From SABY01 sp964523795 (GTDB lineage: Bacteria > Bacteroidota > Bacteroidia > Bacteroidales > 4484-276): 64,000 bases of DNA. Made by a program: the position numbers and the translations under genes. Positions 24,802-33,162 of this stretch are shown here, one piece after another; the stretch's first letter is position 1, and each line of letters begins with the position of its first letter. The DNA is taken from contig CAZGAO010000008.1 in assembly GCA_964523795.1 (NCBI GenBank), positions 27,394 through 91,393 of the forward strand, in the 5' to 3' direction. The notes below the pieces were generated by a model. The model searched no databases. It saw nothing but the letters and a program-made list of their open reading frames with translations, and was not told where the DNA came from.

Positions 24802-25410
24802 ATGCCAACAAAAATCAGATTGCAGAGACAAGGTAAAAAAGGGCAACCCTTTTACCACATTATTATTGCGGATGGTCGGGCACCACGAGACGGAAGAAAC
24901 ATCGAGAGAATTGGCACGTACAATCCGGTGGCCAAACCGGCCGAGGTTGTACTGGATTTCGACAGAGCACTTTACTGGGTGCAAACAGGAGCACAACCTA
25001 CCGACACGGTTCGTTCACTACTTTCATACAAGGGTGTTTTGTACAAAAACCACCTTTTGAAGGGTGTGGCCAAAGGAGCCATGACCGAGCAACAAGCCGA
25101 GCTGAAATACCAGGAATGGATAGAAGCCAAGCAGGCAAAAATTGAAAATGCCGGCAAAGAGCTTGAGAATAAAGAACGCGCCAGCGAGAAAGAACGCATC
25201 GAGGCTGAGACCAAAATTAAGGAGGCGCGCTTAGAAGAAATCGCCAAGCGTCGTCAGGCCGAACTCGACAAAGAAGCTGAAGAAAAGCGGGCTGCCGCCA
25301 AACAAGCTGAGGAAGCCAAGCAGGTGGCCGAAGCCGAAGTACGCGATGCAAAAGATGCTGCTCCCGAAGCAAAAGTAGAAGAAGCTGCCGAAGAAAAGAA
25401 AGCAGAGTAG
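24802..25410 (+). CDS. rpsP: 30S ribosomal protein S16 with long C-terminal extension
   Basis: S16 proper occupies about residues 1-90: MPTKIRLQRQGKKGQPFYHIIIADGRAPRDGR, IERIGTYNP and RALYWVQTGAQPTDTVRSLLS. A charged, Ala/Glu/Lys-rich coiled-coil-like tail of about 110 residues follows, ending EAKVEEAAEEKKAE. Such extensions are usual in Bacteroidota S16. S16 is needed for 30S assembly. It is followed by a terminator and then rimM on the same strand. Confidence 0.95.
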   Translation: MPTKIRLQRQGKKGQPFYHIIIADGRAPRDGRNIERIGTYNPVAKPAEVVLDFDRALYWVQTGAQPTDTVRSLLSYKGVLYKNHLLKGVAKGAMTEQQAELKYQEWIEAKQAKIENAGKELENKERASEKERIEAETKIKEARLEEIAKRRQAELDKEAEEKRAAAKQAEEAKQVAEAEVRDAKDAAPEAKVEEAAEEKKAE

Positions 25411-25450
25411 CAAGATAACAACAGCACCTGGTGCTGAAAATAAATATGCA

Positions 25451-25500
25451 AACCGAAGCTGCAGCCCTGAAGATTTTCAGGCAGTATCTTCGGTTTTTTC
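25451..25500 (+). terminator. Hairpin between rpsP and rimM
   Basis: AACCGAAG pairs with CTTCGGTT, and CCTGAA with TTCAGG inside; a T-rich stretch (TTTTTTC) follows. It is an intrinsic terminator or attenuator between the two genes. Its position suggests that rpsP is made in excess over rimM. Confidence 0.8.
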
Positions 25501-25513
25501 TTTAGATTAGATT

Positions 25514-26047
25514 ATGGAAAAATCCAATTTTTTACGCTGGGGAACCATCAGCAAGGCAAACCGCAAGACCGGGGAAGTGAGCGTGATTTTTGCTCAGAAA
25601 AACCCGCCAGAAAACGAACCACTGCAAACGGTTTTTATAGAAATAGACGGCGGACTGGTTCCCTTTTTTGTGGATGAAATGAGTGCAATCTCTGCTGATG
25701 GTGTAAGGCTGCTGCTTTGCGATTACTCCGAACCAGATATTGCACAGCGGTTTGTGGGCTGTACGGTTTATTTGCCTATGGCAAAAAATAAAGATTCCGA
25801 TGAAGGACAAACCGCAAGTTACGATGAAATTATCGGCTTTACCGTGATGGACGAAAACGACCAGCCATTAGGAGTAATCAACGATATTCTTGAATCGCCA
25901 GAGCAAGACCTGGTACAAATATTCGAAGGCGAAAAGGAAATCCTTATCCCTTTGGTTGATGATTTTATCCTGGGACTAGATACCGAAAAAAAAATCCTTT
26001 TCATGGACTTGCCCGATGGCCTTATCGAATTGTATCTCGGAGAATAA
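25514..26047 (+). CDS. rimM: Ribosome maturation factor RimM
   Basis: A 177-residue RimM, which binds S19 and the 30S head during assembly. The N-domain runs from LRWGTISKANRKTGEV to the YSEPDIAQRFVGCTVYLP region, and the C-terminal PRC-barrel from DEIIGFTVMDENDQPLGVINDI to EILIPLVDDFILGLDTEKKILFMDLPDGLIEL. Adjacent rpsP and the following tRNA methyltransferase match the usual rpsP-rimM order, but trmD and rplS are not here. Confidence 0.92.
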   Translation: MEKSNFLRWGTISKANRKTGEVSVIFAQKNPPENEPLQTVFIEIDGGLVPFFVDEMSAISADGVRLLLCDYSEPDIAQRFVGCTVYLPMAKNKDSDEGQTASYDEIIGFTVMDENDQPLGVINDILESPEQDLVQIFEGEKEILIPLVDDFILGLDTEKKILFMDLPDGLIELYLGE

Positions 26048-26055
26048 ACATTGTG

Positions 26056-26775
26056 ATGGAATCCGTTTTCCGGTTTAAACATTTCAGCCTTTCGCACCAC
26101 CATGCCACCATGAAGGTAGGTACTGATGCCCTGATTTTGGGAGCCTGGCTGCCGGTGGCCGACAACTGCAAACGCATTCTCGATGTAGGCACCGGTTCGG
26201 GCGTAATTGCCCTGATGCTGGCGCAACGATGCCCAACTCCCATACAAGCCATCGACATCCACGAGGCCTCAGTACAGGAAGCCGCGATTAATTTTACAAA
26301 CTCGCCCTGGGGAAATCAACTTACGGCCATCCAATCTTCTTTGCAAAACTACCCTCCCCCGGGCGACACCAAATATGACCTTATTGTTAGTAATCCACCA
26401 TTTTTTCAGAATAGCCTCCTGCCACAATCTCCGCAGTTCACACTTGCCAAGCACAATGTTTCGCTCAGCACACATGATTTCGTAGCGCATACTTCTCGTC
26501 TCCTGGACGATACCGGTACCTGGGCCGTCATTTTACCCCCTGACCGTATTGATCATCTTTTACTATTGTCAGTGGAATTTGGCTTTTTTTTGATTCATCG
26601 TTTAAATGTTTACACAAAAGCAAACAAAGCCCTCACCAGAGTAATCGCGGTATTCAGCAGGGATAATTTAATAAGACCAAAAATCGATAATCTCTTGATA
26701 CGCAATGAAGCCGGTGCATATACCGAGGCTTACAAAAAACTAACCCAGGACTATCATGCTGAGGGGTGTTTATAG
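26056..26775 (+). CDS. trmN6: tRNA1(Val) (adenine(37)-N6)-methyltransferase-like
   Basis: A 239-residue Rossmann methyltransferase of the YfiC/TrmN6 family, which makes m6A37 in tRNA-Val1. Motifs are FKHFSLSHHHATMKVGTDALILGAW (conserved N-terminus), ILDVGTGSGVIALMLAQR (SAM binding), AIDIHEASVQEA and the N6-adenine catalytic NPPFF (SNPPFFQNSLL). Translation probably begins at ATG 26056; a GTG one codon earlier is in frame. It lies 8 nt after rimM and is probably co-transcribed. Confidence 0.87.
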   Translation: MESVFRFKHFSLSHHHATMKVGTDALILGAWLPVADNCKRILDVGTGSGVIALMLAQRCPTPIQAIDIHEASVQEAAINFTNSPWGNQLTAIQSSLQNYPPPGDTKYDLIVSNPPFFQNSLLPQSPQFTLAKHNVSLSTHDFVAHTSRLLDDTGTWAVILPPDRIDHLLLLSVEFGFFLIHRLNVYTKANKALTRVIAVFSRDNLIRPKIDNLLIRNEAGAYTEAYKKLTQDYHAEGCL

Positions 26776-26797
26776 TTTTTACTGACCCTAAATTCAT

Positions 26798-26879
26798 AGT
26801 CACCCCGTGAATTCTTTTTTGAAGTAGTTCAAATTTTAAAAAAACAGATATATCTACCCAGGCACGATTCACGGGATGC
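26798..26879. repeat. Degenerate 82-bp palindromic element
   Basis: It begins AGTCACCCCGTGAATT and ends GATTCACGGGATGCC, with the same spacing as the 82-bp elements at 24529 and 48791, but the interior is different and A/T-rich. It lies between the convergent trmN6 and pcm genes. Confidence 0.5.
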
Positions 26880-26894
26880 CTTTCCATTTTAATT

Positions 26895-27542
26895 TTAATC
26901 TTCTGCCTTGCCGGGAAGCATAGGCACGAAGATAAAACCACCAAAAAACGCTTCAGTAAAACGGTCTTCGCTTTCCCGCACAATGCGTGTCATGGTTTGC
27001 TGCCCATCACCACCCACAGGAGCCACCAAAACACCGCCAACGTTTAGTTGATATTTCAAGGTATCGTTAAGACTGGGGATGGCAGCGGTTATCAAAATCC
27101 GGTCGAAGGGAGCAAAAGAAGGCAAGCCCTCGAAGCCGTCTTTGTGGAAAACACGCACGCGGTAGCGATGAGTCTCGAAAAAACGCTTAACCTTTTTATA
27201 TAGGTGCAACTGCCGCTCGACCGAAAAAACTTTTAAGCCCATCTCTAACAGCACGCAGGCCTGATAGCCCGAGCCGGTACCAATTTCGAGTACCTTCATG
27301 TTTTTTTCGGCTTCGAGCAACTGCGATTGAAAGGCCACGGTGTAGGGCTGAGAAATGGTTTGCCCCGATCCGATGGGAAAGGCCTTGTCCTGATAGGCAT
27401 ATTCCAAAAAGGAAGAATCCATAAAAAAATGGCGGGGAACGGTATTGATGGCATCGAGCACGCGCTCATCGTGGATGCCCTTTTCGCGGAGCGATTCTAC
27501 AAGTTGGGCGCGCAAGCCTTTGTGCCGGTAAGTGTCAGTCAT
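26895..27542 (-). CDS. pcm: Protein-L-isoaspartate O-methyltransferase
   Basis: A 215-residue repair methyltransferase that methylates isoaspartyl residues in damaged proteins. Motifs are PRHFFM, the catalytic IGSGQTISQPYTVAFQ (Thr/Ser and the pre-SAM loop), SAM site VLEIGTGSGYQACVL, VFSVER and the DGFEG and FDRILITAAIPSLN strands. Length is normal. It is monocistronic, with a convergent gene on one side and a repeat region on the other. Confidence 0.93.
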   Translation of the reverse strand: MTDTYRHKGLRAQLVESLREKGIHDERVLDAINTVPRHFFMDSSFLEYAYQDKAFPIGSGQTISQPYTVAFQSQLLEAEKNMKVLEIGTGSGYQACVLLEMGLKVFSVERQLHLYKKVKRFFETHRYRVRVFHKDGFEGLPSFAPFDRILITAAIPSLNDTLKYQLNVGGVLVAPVGGDGQQTMTRIVRESEDRFTEAFFGGFIFVPMLPGKAED

Positions 27543-27585
27543 GCGGAAGAGTTAATCGTTATTCGATTATGAAATAAATTATACC

Positions 27586-27661
27586 GAGACGCGCAAGTTG
27601 CGCGTCTGTACGAATCTAAATATGAATGAGGATTGGGTAAAGACGCGCAACTTGCGCGTCT
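27586..27661. repeat. Pair of AGACGCGCA/TGCGCGTCT palindromes
   Basis: Two perfect or near-perfect 21-bp palindromes lie at 27587-27607 and 27641-27661, about 54 bp centre to centre. The same palindrome is paired at 62877-62897 and 62927-62947. A third form, with a nested CCCCGA/TCGGGG stem, occurs inside the integrase gene near 63259-63299. The rest of the 375-bp intergenic region up to 27917 holds a possible small frame (27616-27834 complement), which I reject as real. Confidence 0.75.
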
Positions 27662-27892
27662 CCTACTTCACGAGCCTTGAAAAGCTCTTCTACCTCTTTA
27701 ACATCGCTAATCCTACTTTCGAGTTCCTCAATCATGCTAAATCCCGAGAGCTGCAAAATTAGCAAATCAATCAGGAATATTTTGATTAAAATGCAAGCTG
27801 TGGCTAATTTGTAATCGTTCAAAAAACAAATCATACAATTATAAATAGTTTTTATTAATGGTGGTGCGATTAGGTGGTGAGGTCAAAAAATT

Positions 27893-27900
27893 TACTTTTG
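27893..27900 (+). promoter_or_regulatory. -7 box for the Gfo/Idh oxidoreductase gene
   Basis: TACTTTTG lies 18 nt upstream of the ATG at 27918. It argues against using an in-frame GTG/ATG further upstream (27858), which would be upstream of the transcription start. Confidence 0.6.
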
Positions 27901-27917
27901 CATCAAAATTGACACTT

Positions 27918-28889
27918 ATGCTTAAAATAGGAGTACTTGGAGCCGGTCATCTCGGCAAAATTCATTTAAAATGTATCCGCGAATTAGCGCAGTTTCAGTT
28001 AGTGGGTTTCTACGATCCCAACGAAGATACCGCTAAAATGGTGGAAGAAGAATTTGGGATTAAAAAATTTGATTCCCTTAGCGATATCATCGATGCAGTG
28101 GACGTGGTGGATATTGTAACGCCCACCGTTTCGCACTTCGATTGTGCTTCGGCTGCACTCAAAAAATCGAAGCATGTGTTTATCGAAAAGCCCATCGTTA
28201 CCACACCCGATGAGGCCAGAGCCTTGATAAAAATTGCCGATGAGGCCAATGTTAAAGTGCAGGTTGGACACGTTGAGCGTTTCAATCCGGCTTTTTTGGC
28301 TGCAAAAGATTCCATCAAAAACCCTATGTTTATCGAAACCCACCGTCTGGCGCAGTTCAACCCGCGTGGCACCGATGTGCCGGTGATTCTCGATTTGATG
28401 ATTCATGACATCGACATCATTTTGAGCGTAGTAAAATCGAACGTGAAAAACATCAGTGCCAGCGGCGTACCCATCGTTAGCGACACCCCCGACATTGCCA
28501 ATGCCCGCATTGAGTTCGACAACGGCTGTGTGGCCAACCTTACCGCCAGCCGGATATCGCTGAAAAACATGCGCAAATCACGGTTCTTCCAGCGCGATGC
28601 CTACATCTCCGTTGATTTCCTTACCAAAGAAATGGAGATAGTGCAGATGAAAGACATCGACCACGAACCCGATAATCCTTTTGCCATGGTATTGGATTTG
28701 GGAGCCGGAAAGGGTAAAAAAGAAATCAGCATCGACAAGCCCGAAATTAAAGCCAATAACGCCATTATGACCGAGCTTGCCAGCTTTGCCGATGCCATCC
28801 AAAATAATGTACCACCACCTGTTACCATCAACGATGGCTACCAGGCACTCGAAGTAGCTTACCGTATCTTGGATAAAATCAGGTATTAA
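27918..28889 (+). CDS. Gfo/Idh/MocA-family oxidoreductase
   Basis: A 323-residue NAD(P)-dependent sugar or sugar-acid oxidoreductase. The N-terminal Rossmann fold shows GVLGAGHLGKIHLK (GxGxxG) and a following VGFYDP, then EKPI at the catalytic Lys position (VFIEKPIVTTPDEARAL). The next motif is GHVERFNPAFLA. The substrate-binding domain has DLMIHDIDI with the conserved Asp/His and a PPPVTINDGYQALEVAYRILDKI ending. Family members act on nucleotide sugars, inositols and glycosides. This one resembles UDP-N-acetylglucosamine 3-dehydrogenase-type subgroups only in a general way, so I leave the substrate open. It is followed by a heptanucleotide minisatellite. Confidence 0.85.
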   Translation: MLKIGVLGAGHLGKIHLKCIRELAQFQLVGFYDPNEDTAKMVEEEFGIKKFDSLSDIIDAVDVVDIVTPTVSHFDCASAALKKSKHVFIEKPIVTTPDEARALIKIADEANVKVQVGHVERFNPAFLAAKDSIKNPMFIETHRLAQFNPRGTDVPVILDLMIHDIDIILSVVKSNVKNISASGVPIVSDTPDIANARIEFDNGCVANLTASRISLKNMRKSRFFQRDAYISVDFLTKEMEIVQMKDIDHEPDNPFAMVLDLGAGKGKKEISIDKPEIKANNAIMTELASFADAIQNNVPPPVTINDGYQALEVAYRILDKIRY

Positions 28890-29013
28890 GAAGTTAGAAG
28901 TTAAAAGTTAGAAGTTAAAAGTTAAAAGTTAAAAGTTAAAAGTTAGAAGTTAGAAGTTAGAAGTTAGAAGTTAGAAGTTAAAAGTTAGAAGTTTAGAGTT
29001 AAAAGTTTAAAGT
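28890..29013 (+). repeat. Heptanucleotide minisatellite (RAAGTTA)n
   Basis: Roughly 17 tandem units of GAAGTTA or AAAGTTA in near-perfect phase directly after the Gfo/Idh stop codon. It is not coding in any frame and does not resemble a CRISPR array (no unique spacers). Confidence 0.85.
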
Positions 29014-29148
29014 CCCGAAAAATAGAAAATCTGTGATTTTCGTAATTTTTCGAGGATACTCGGGCTTTGCCCGGCATTGAAAGTTGAAAGTTATAATAAG
29101 CCAGGTGTTCAGCCGTTTGAAATTGCTGTTTTTATCAATATAAAATGA

Positions 29149-30021
29149 ATGAGAAGAATCCATTTTTTTAGTTTGTTTTCTATCATGGCTCTGGCCATTT
29201 TGCTGTGGAGTTCGTGCAGGGAGGAGAATCTTAAGCCCGGCGTGCCGGCTTTTGTAAAGGTAAACGAGTACGCCTTCCAAAGCAACTATGCAAGCCAGGG
29301 CACCGATCGTCAGGAAATTACCGATGTATGGGCTTTTATGGATGGTAAAACCCTGGGTGTTTTCGCTTTGCCGGCCACAATACCGGTGCTGAAAGAAGGC
29401 ATGGGCGAGCTGCGTTTGGATGCGGGCATCGAATTGAACGGCATTACTGCTACGCGCATCAACAATCCTTTTTTTGAACCGGTAGTCCTAAGCGATTTTG
29501 TATTTTACCCCGATTCGGTGATTACTGTTACACCCGCCACTACCTATCGCGAAACAACGACTTTTGAATGGCTCGAAGATTTTGAAGATCCTTCCGTATC
29601 CCTCGACACTGCAAATCTTGGAGGTACAGCTGGCATCCAGCGTATTTCGGGCGATGAGGCTTTTGAGCAAAACTTCTCAGGACGCATTAAGCTCGACAGC
29701 ACCCACACAAAGTTTGAAGCGGCTACCTTTAATGGTTTTCCTGTACAACCCTCAGGCAGATCCTTTATTTTGGAGTTAAATTATAAAAACGATCATTTCT
29801 TTTCGGTGGGCATTGTTGAAGAAACCACTTCACAAGTGCTCAAATCTGACATCATCTTTCTTTATCCCTCCGAAGTTTGGAACAAGGTTTACATTAATCT
29901 TACGGATAAACTGCGATACAGCAAGGCCAGCAGCTTCAAGGTTTTGTTTCGCTCCTACATCAACGAGGGTGATGATGATGCTACAATTTATTTGGATAAT
30001 ATTAAGCTGATGTACCGCTAA
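29149..30021 (+). CDS. Hypothetical envelope lipoprotein
   Basis: A 290-residue protein with a lipoprotein signal peptide (MRRIHFFSLFSIMALAILLW, then SSC with Cys24). The body is beta-rich, with GVPAFVKVNEYAF, FFEPVVLSDFVFYPDSVITVTP and a final YLDNIKLMYR. The pattern resembles Bacteroidota surface proteins with a jelly-roll or Ig-like fold. I do not recognise a family. It is the first gene of an operon with a sugar transferase and a DUF3108 protein, so an envelope or exopolysaccharide role is plausible. Confidence 0.7.
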   Translation: MRRIHFFSLFSIMALAILLWSSCREENLKPGVPAFVKVNEYAFQSNYASQGTDRQEITDVWAFMDGKTLGVFALPATIPVLKEGMGELRLDAGIELNGITATRINNPFFEPVVLSDFVFYPDSVITVTPATTYRETTTFEWLEDFEDPSVSLDTANLGGTAGIQRISGDEAFEQNFSGRIKLDSTHTKFEAATFNGFPVQPSGRSFILELNYKNDHFFSVGIVEETTSQVLKSDIIFLYPSEVWNKVYINLTDKLRYSKASSFKVLFRSYINEGDDDATIYLDNIKLMYR

Positions 30022-30031
30022 TTGAAGAGCC

Positions 30032-31447
30032 ATGAATAAGAAGCTACACCGCGCCACCTATATTCTTGCCGATTATTTTGCAGCCGCCGTTTCGTGGATG
30101 CTATTTTTTATTTATCGTAAATACCTCGTCAATCCCGATCTTTTTTCCAGGCCTGAACTCGTTTTCAACGATCCCAATCTTTACCTCGGTATCTTAATCA
30201 TTCCGCTGTTTTGGCTTATCCTCTTTGTTATTGCCGGCTCTTACCGCAAGATATACCGCAAATCGCGTATCAAAGAAATCACCCAATCTTTCTCCACGGT
30301 TTTTATTGGCGTAGTAATCATCTTTTTCACCCTCTTGCTCGATGATTTGGTTCCCTCTTACCGAAGTTATTTCGAGTCCTTTCTTGTGCTTTTTGGCCTG
30401 CAGTTCCTTATTACCGCTACGCTCAGGCTTATTATCACCACCCGAACGGTAAAAAAAATCCATCGCAAAATTATCGGTTTCAACACCATAATTGTTGGTA
30501 GTAATCTCAATGCCGTAGCACTTTTTGAGCAACTCGACAAGCAGTTTCCCTCTTCGGGCAACAAGTTTGTTGGCTTTGTAAATGCTAAAATTTTCGACAC
30601 CTATCTGCTTGCCGGACATCTGAATCATTTGGGGCACTACAAAGATTTGCCCAGGCTGGTGGAGGAACTTAAAGTGGAAGAAGTGGTGATAGCCATCGAA
30701 CGGTCGGAAACCCAACTGGTCGAAAAAATCCTGACGCAGATCGAAGACACCGATGTTATCATCAAAATCATTCCGGGTATGCAGGACTACCTGCTGGGGT
30801 CAGTAAAAACCACCTCCATATTTTCGGAACCCCTGATTCAAATTTCGCCTTACATGATGCCCCCGTGGCAGGAATCGATAAAACGATTGATTGATTTGCT
30901 TGCCTCAGGCCTCGCCGTGCTGGTGCTATCGCCGGTATATCTTTTTTTGTGGGTCGGAGTAAAGCTTACTTCCAAGGGGCCTGCATTTTATCTGCAAGAA
31001 CGCATTGGCCTGCATGGAAAGCCTTTCATGATTCCTAAGTTTAGATCGATGAAGGTGGGTGCCGAAAAGGGTACGCCCCAATTGTCGTCCACCAACGACA
31101 GCCGCATTACCTCTTTCGGAAAGTTTATGCGCAAGGTGCGCCTGGATGAGCTTCCCCAGTTTTTCACGGTTATCAAGGGCGATATGTCGCTGGTGGGCTA
31201 TCGTCCCGAGCGGCAGTTTTTCATCGACCAAATTGTGAAACGCGCACCTCATTATCGCCTGCTTTTCAAAGTAAAGCCTGGCATTACATCGTGGGGGCAG
31301 GTTAAGTTTGGCTATGCCTCCAACGTGGATGAGATGGTGCAGCGCCTGAAATACGACATCCTTTATGTAGAAAATATGTCGCTGGCCTTGGATTTCAAAA
31401 TTATGTTCTACACAGCACTTATCATCGTGCAAGGGCGCGGCAAGTAG
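30032..31447 (+). CDS. Polyprenyl-phosphate sugar transferase (WcaJ/CpsE type)
   Basis: A 471-residue initiating glycosyltransferase that moves a sugar-1-phosphate onto undecaprenyl phosphate. Four N-terminal hydrophobic helices (about 5-125) precede a CoA-binding-3-like domain (TIIVGSNLNAVALFEQL, VVIAIER) and a C-terminal bacterial sugar transferase domain. The latter shows KRLIDLLASGLAVLVLSP, GPAFYLQERIGLHGKPFMIPKFRSM, RKVRLDELPQFFTVIKGDMSLVGYRPER and GITSWGQVKFGY. The gene begins 10 nt after the lipoprotein gene and ends 2 nt before the DUF3108 gene, so the three are one operon. A capsule or exopolysaccharide start enzyme is likely; the sugar is unknown. Confidence 0.9.
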   Translation: MNKKLHRATYILADYFAAAVSWMLFFIYRKYLVNPDLFSRPELVFNDPNLYLGILIIPLFWLILFVIAGSYRKIYRKSRIKEITQSFSTVFIGVVIIFFTLLLDDLVPSYRSYFESFLVLFGLQFLITATLRLIITTRTVKKIHRKIIGFNTIIVGSNLNAVALFEQLDKQFPSSGNKFVGFVNAKIFDTYLLAGHLNHLGHYKDLPRLVEELKVEEVVIAIERSETQLVEKILTQIEDTDVIIKIIPGMQDYLLGSVKTTSIFSEPLIQISPYMMPPWQESIKRLIDLLASGLAVLVLSPVYLFLWVGVKLTSKGPAFYLQERIGLHGKPFMIPKFRSMKVGAEKGTPQLSSTNDSRITSFGKFMRKVRLDELPQFFTVIKGDMSLVGYRPERQFFIDQIVKRAPHYRLLFKVKPGITSWGQVKFGYASNVDEMVQRLKYDILYVENMSLALDFKIMFYTALIIVQGRGK

Positions 31448-31449
31448 CC

Positions 31450-32301
31450 ATGATGAGTTTGTTTCATAATATCAAGCCCTTCCGACCCTCATATCCAAGC
31501 ACCCTTTACATTTCAATACTATTCATCTTACTAATATCTACTTTGCCTGAGGGCAAAAGCCAAAACAACCTGCCCTTTGCCGATGGGGAGCGACTTTCGT
31601 ACAGGGTTTCTTATAATTGGGAGTTTTTGTGGGTGGATGCCGGCAAGGTTGAGTTCAACGCAGCCACCCAATGGAAAGATGACCAGCATCTTTGGCATTT
31701 CCAAAGCTCGGGTCAGTCGCTAAAGGCTTACGACATATTTTATAAGGTTAGAGACAGCTTCGAATCCATGGCCGACTTTCGCACCTTCGATCCTTCATGG
31801 TACCATCGGAAAACCCTCGAAGGATCATACAGTGCCGACAACCAACTTTGTTTCCATTCCAACGAGGGGGTAATTATTTCAAAAACGCAAAACAGCCGAC
31901 AGGGCAAAAGTGTTGATACCTTAGTTTTTAGCGAAGGCATTTTCGACTTGCAAACGGCGGTGTATTATGCCCGTACTTTCAATTTTGATGGGATGCAGAT
32001 CGAAGATGAAATTCCGCTTCAGGTAATTGTGGATGGTGCTGTTTATGATTTATCAGGCAAATATCAAGGCAAAGAAATTGTTGAGCTGCACGATGGACGA
32101 ATATTTAAATGTCATCATTTTACGGTAGAACTGGTTGCCGGCACCATTTTTAAGGTCGGCGAGCGGGCATCGATATGGGTGAGTGCCGACAAAAACCGGG
32201 TGCCCGTGCTGGTCGAGGCGCAGATACTGGTAGGCTCGGTTAAGGCCTGGCTCAGCAATGCCGAAAAATTGAAATATCCCCAAACCGCTTTGATAAATTA
32301 A
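31450..32301 (+). CDS. DUF3108 domain exported protein
   Basis: A 283-residue protein with a signal peptide (ending GKSQ) and a single DUF3108 domain. The usual GERLSYRVSYNWEFLWVDAGKVEF start, the Y-x-V-x-D-S/F strand pattern (FYKVRDSFESM) and a final IWVSADKNRVPVLVEAQILVGSVKA are present. DUF3108 folds as a lipid-binding-like beta barrel (LolA/LolB-like fold in some members) and is frequent in Bacteroidota exopolysaccharide and lipoprotein contexts. The substrate is unknown. It is the last gene of the operon; translation starts at 31450 or the ATG one codon later. Confidence 0.75.
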   Translation: MMSLFHNIKPFRPSYPSTLYISILFILLISTLPEGKSQNNLPFADGERLSYRVSYNWEFLWVDAGKVEFNAATQWKDDQHLWHFQSSGQSLKAYDIFYKVRDSFESMADFRTFDPSWYHRKTLEGSYSADNQLCFHSNEGVIISKTQNSRQGKSVDTLVFSEGIFDLQTAVYYARTFNFDGMQIEDEIPLQVIVDGAVYDLSGKYQGKEIVELHDGRIFKCHHFTVELVAGTIFKVGERASIWVSADKNRVPVLVEAQILVGSVKAWLSNAEKLKYPQTALIN

Positions 32302-32456
32302 TTTTCTTGTAAAGATGTGCTATTGTAGTAATTGCTTTCCTATTGTAAATGGTACTTGTATTTAAAGTAACAGTTAAAAAAATATACGATTTTAGATTTA
32401 AGATATTGGTGATATTCAGCACAATCTAAAATCTCCAATTCCCGCACATCTCAAGG

Positions 32457-32738
32457 GACAAATTCACATACACTGAACCTTTTGTCGGAAGTGGTGCAGT
32501 TTTGTTTTGGATGTTAAACAACTTTCCAAAACTTGAAAAAGCTGTTATAAATGACATCAATGAAGATGTAATAAATACATACAGAACCATTGCTTCAAAA
32601 CCAACTAAATTAATTTCAATTCTTGAAATCCTACAAAATGAATTTCACTCTTCAGAAGGCAATGAGGACAATAAAAAACGCTATTACTACCAAAAAAGAG
32701 AATTGTATAATACAAGAAAAGAAGAACAAAAGCAATAG
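32457..32738 (+). pseudogene. Fragment of a DNA adenine methylase (Dam/D12 type)
   Basis: The frame (open from about 32430) reads TYTEPFVGSGAVLFWML, which is the EPFVGGGAVLF SAM-binding motif I of D12 (Dam-like) N6-adenine methylases, and continues AVINDINEDVINTYR. It stops at 32738 after about 95 residues, missing the DPPY catalytic motif and both termini. It is a dead fragment, perhaps from a lost restriction-modification system. Confidence 0.65.
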
Positions 32739-33004
32739 ACCCAAACGTGCTATCAGTGATTGATGAAATTGTAATAACTCATAAACAGGAAGATAGAATA
32801 TTAGTTGAGCAATGGTTTACAGTAATTTACGCAGAAATGATAGCTGAAGATAATAAGGAAAATGCAATTTTGAAGAAGATAGTTAAGCGTTTAGAAATGC
32901 ATCAGGTTTTAATTTTGAATATGCCTGCAAGAGATGCCGCTAAATTTAGCTACGGAAAAAATTGGAGAGATTTAGACGCAATAATGAAACCACTTGGATT
33001 TTGA
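32732..33004 (+). pseudogene. C-terminal fragment of an unrecognised protein
   Basis: A frame carrying AIDPNVLSVIDEIVITHK, VEQWFTVIYAEMIAEDN and ending AKFSYGKNWRDLDAIMKPL. It overlaps the end of the methylase fragment by a few bases and has no natural start. The 'FS.GK.W.ELD.IMK' ending may belong to a DUF7004-like family, with low confidence. The following 158 bp hold nothing I can name. Confidence 0.45.
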
Positions 33005-33162
33005 ATTTATTAACAACTTTAATTGCAAATGAATTTCATTGTTTCGTGACAAAATGAAAAGTTCAGATTTAACGCTTATCCAGCGGATGATCCGCGAGAT
33101 GCAAGTTCGTAATTAAAGCGAAAGAAGCATCAGGGCATATAAATTTGTACAGGGAAATTCGC

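Noticed and set aside
27616..27834. Complement frame of 72 residues beside the palindromes
   Set aside because: Its C-terminal third is a translation of the palindrome, there is no start context, and the rest has no family pattern.
28890..29013. Possible CRISPR array
   Set aside because: Seven-base tandem repeats without spacers; no cas genes in the window.
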